Below are positions 63,179-64,000 of a stretch of 64,000 nt of DNA, in pieces. The stretch lies in the NCBI RefSeq assembly GCF_017356245.1, contig NZ_JAFMZZ010000001.1:698262-762261 (forward strand). Reading direction: 5' to 3'. The position numbers and the translations under genes are program-made. The first letter of the stretch is position 1; every line of letters starts with the position of its first letter. This DNA is from Bordetella petrii. GTDB taxonomy: Bacteria > Pseudomonadota > Gammaproteobacteria > Burkholderiales > Burkholderiaceae_B. Under the pieces are notes generated by a model. That model was not told the origin of the DNA and made no database searches. It was given only the letters and a program-made list of their open reading frames with translations.

Positions 63179-63787
63179 ATGACTCCACCGACGCGAAAAG
63201 TCCGTCTTGCCCTGTCCGCACTACCCGCTATCCTGGCCGCGCCCCTCCTGGCAGCAGGCCTGTCCTGGTCTCCCCCCGCCCAAGCCACCATCGCGACCGA
63301 CGCACTGGCCTCATTCCAGGGCCTGCGCCTGATCGACCCGCTTACCGTGCCCTCTTTGCCCGACATGGTCGTGCGCGCCGGCCTGGACACCCTGGGCACC
63401 CCCTACGTCTGGGGCGGCGAAGACCCCGACGGCGGTTTCGATTGCAGCGGCCTGACGCAATTCGTGTACCGCGAGATCGCCGGCGTCGAGCTGCCCCGCA
63501 CCGCGCGCGCGCAGCGCCGCGCCGGCACCGCGGTCAGCAAGAAGCACCTCAAGCCGGGCGACCTGGTGTTTTTCGCCACGCGCCGCCGCGGCGGGGTATC
63601 GCACGTGGGCATCTACATCGGCCAGGGCCAGTTCGTGCATGCGCCCACCCGCGGCTCCAGCGTGCGCGTCGACAATCTCGACAACACCTATTGGTCGCGC
63701 CACTACGTCACCGCGCGCCGCTACCTGGACACCGCGCCCGCCGCGCCGCAGGGCCACCTGATCGCCACGGCCGACACCGCGCAGTAA
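63179..63787 (+). CDS. NlpC/P60 family peptidoglycan endopeptidase
   Basis: A 202-residue exported cysteine peptidase. Signal peptide with a hydrophobic core at 10-28 and likely cleavage at PAQA-TIA. Catalytic residues are Cys89 (FDCSG), His142 (SHVGIYIG) and His154 (FVHAP). It should cut cell-wall stem peptides in the periplasm. A bidirectional terminator follows 15 bp after the stop. Confidence 0.93.
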   Translation: MTPPTRKVRLALSALPAILAAPLLAAGLSWSPPAQATIATDALASFQGLRLIDPLTVPSLPDMVVRAGLDTLGTPYVWGGEDPDGGFDCSGLTQFVYREIAGVELPRTARAQRRAGTAVSKKHLKPGDLVFFATRRRGGVSHVGIYIGQGQFVHAPTRGSSVRVDNLDNTYWSRHYVTARRYLDTAPAAPQGHLIATADTAQ

Positions 63788-63802
63788 CCCCCGTTTCGTT
63801 CC

Positions 63803-63835
63803 AAAAAAAAGCGCCCGCGGGCGCTTTTCTTTTTT
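63803..63835. terminator. Bidirectional rho-independent terminator
   Basis: The perfect 14-bp palindrome GCGCCCGCGGGCGC (63811-63824) is flanked by an A8 run on the left and TTTTCTTTTTT on the right. It serves both the NlpC gene and the convergent SDR gene. Confidence 0.93.
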
Positions 63836-63849
63836 GCTGCGGCGCAGCC

Positions 63850-64000
63850 TCAGCCCCGGCCCACGAACGGCATGTTGGTGGCCATGATGGTCATGAACTG
63901 CACGTTGGCGTCCAGCGGCAGGTTGGCCATGGACACCACGGCATGGGCCACGTGCGCCACGTCCATGCGGGGCTCGACGCGCTTGTTGCCGTCGGCCTGC
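63850..64000 (-). CDS. C-terminal end of a short-chain dehydrogenase, cut by the window edge
   Basis: The last 49 codons of a minus-strand gene (…MDVAHVAHAVVSMANLPLD, then VQFMTIMATNMPFVGRG, stop). The DVA.AV..MA.LP...NVQ pattern and ending are those of SDR-family oxidoreductases. The nucleotide-binding domain lies outside the window, so the substrate cannot be addressed. Confidence 0.8.
   Translation of the reverse strand, partial: QADGNKRVEPRMDVAHVAHAVVSMANLPLDANVQFMTIMATNMPFVGRG

Overview
The window looks like chromosome of a high-GC betaproteobacterium of the Alcaligenaceae (Bordetella/Achromobacter type). The grounds are several Bug/TctC-type periplasmic solute receptors, many LysR regulators, CoA-linked catabolic operons, a glnA-ntrBC nitrogen block and GC-rich codon use. 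Assignments come from reading the translated sequence; no database was searched. I saw no rRNA, tRNA, CRISPR array, prophage or intact insertion sequence.

Layout. (1) 1-7508, minus strand, visibly AT-richer than the rest: a capsule export and initiation block (kpsE-like, outer-membrane lipoprotein, kpsM, kpsT) followed by a very long KpsC-like gene that stays open to the left edge. (2) 7726-11144, minus: LtaS/OpgB-like phosphotransferase, SDR and PhyH dioxygenase, probably surface-polymer modification. (3) 11215-15413: dps, oxyR, recG, ridA. (4) 15638-19422: LysR, AtuA-like pair, Bug receptor. (5) 19508-20184: HigB/HigA-type toxin-antitoxin with a palindromic operator. (6) 20241-25019: fpr, then an Fbp-type ferric iron ABC transporter with a probable Fur box. 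(7) 25141-27918: two pirins and a LysR. (8) 27929-34066: ntrC, ntrB, glnA (with sigma-54 promoter and two NtrC boxes), hemW, rdgB. (9) 34184-42395: chemoreceptor, LysR with an acyl-CoA dehydrogenase/PrpD operon, lipoprotein, rph, yicC. (10) 42557-46245: Bug receptor, hemerythrin protein, ric (ytfE) and norR with three GGT-N7-ACC NorR boxes. (11) 46242-49482: small proline-rich proteins, iron-permease-like protein, CaCA antiporter, galU. (12) 49694-58674: Bug plus dehydrogenase pair, and a CoA operon (ligase, MaoC, CaiB, Bug) facing an IclR regulator with two identical-type operators, then a LysR. (13) 58811-64000: unknown protein, hipBA with a strong inverted-repeat operator, amn, NlpC/P60 hydrolase, and the end of an SDR gene.

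The most unusual signal is a dispersed family of paired hairpins (seven paired elements and one solitary arm) built on GGTGTCTGAC/GTCAGACACC-type arms with a conserved spacer of about 29 nt. All lie close to stop codons. Their stems differ between copies by compensating changes. One supplies the last codons of the chemoreceptor gene and another splits the iron transporter operon. They resemble REP/BIME elements, but I do not recognise this family.
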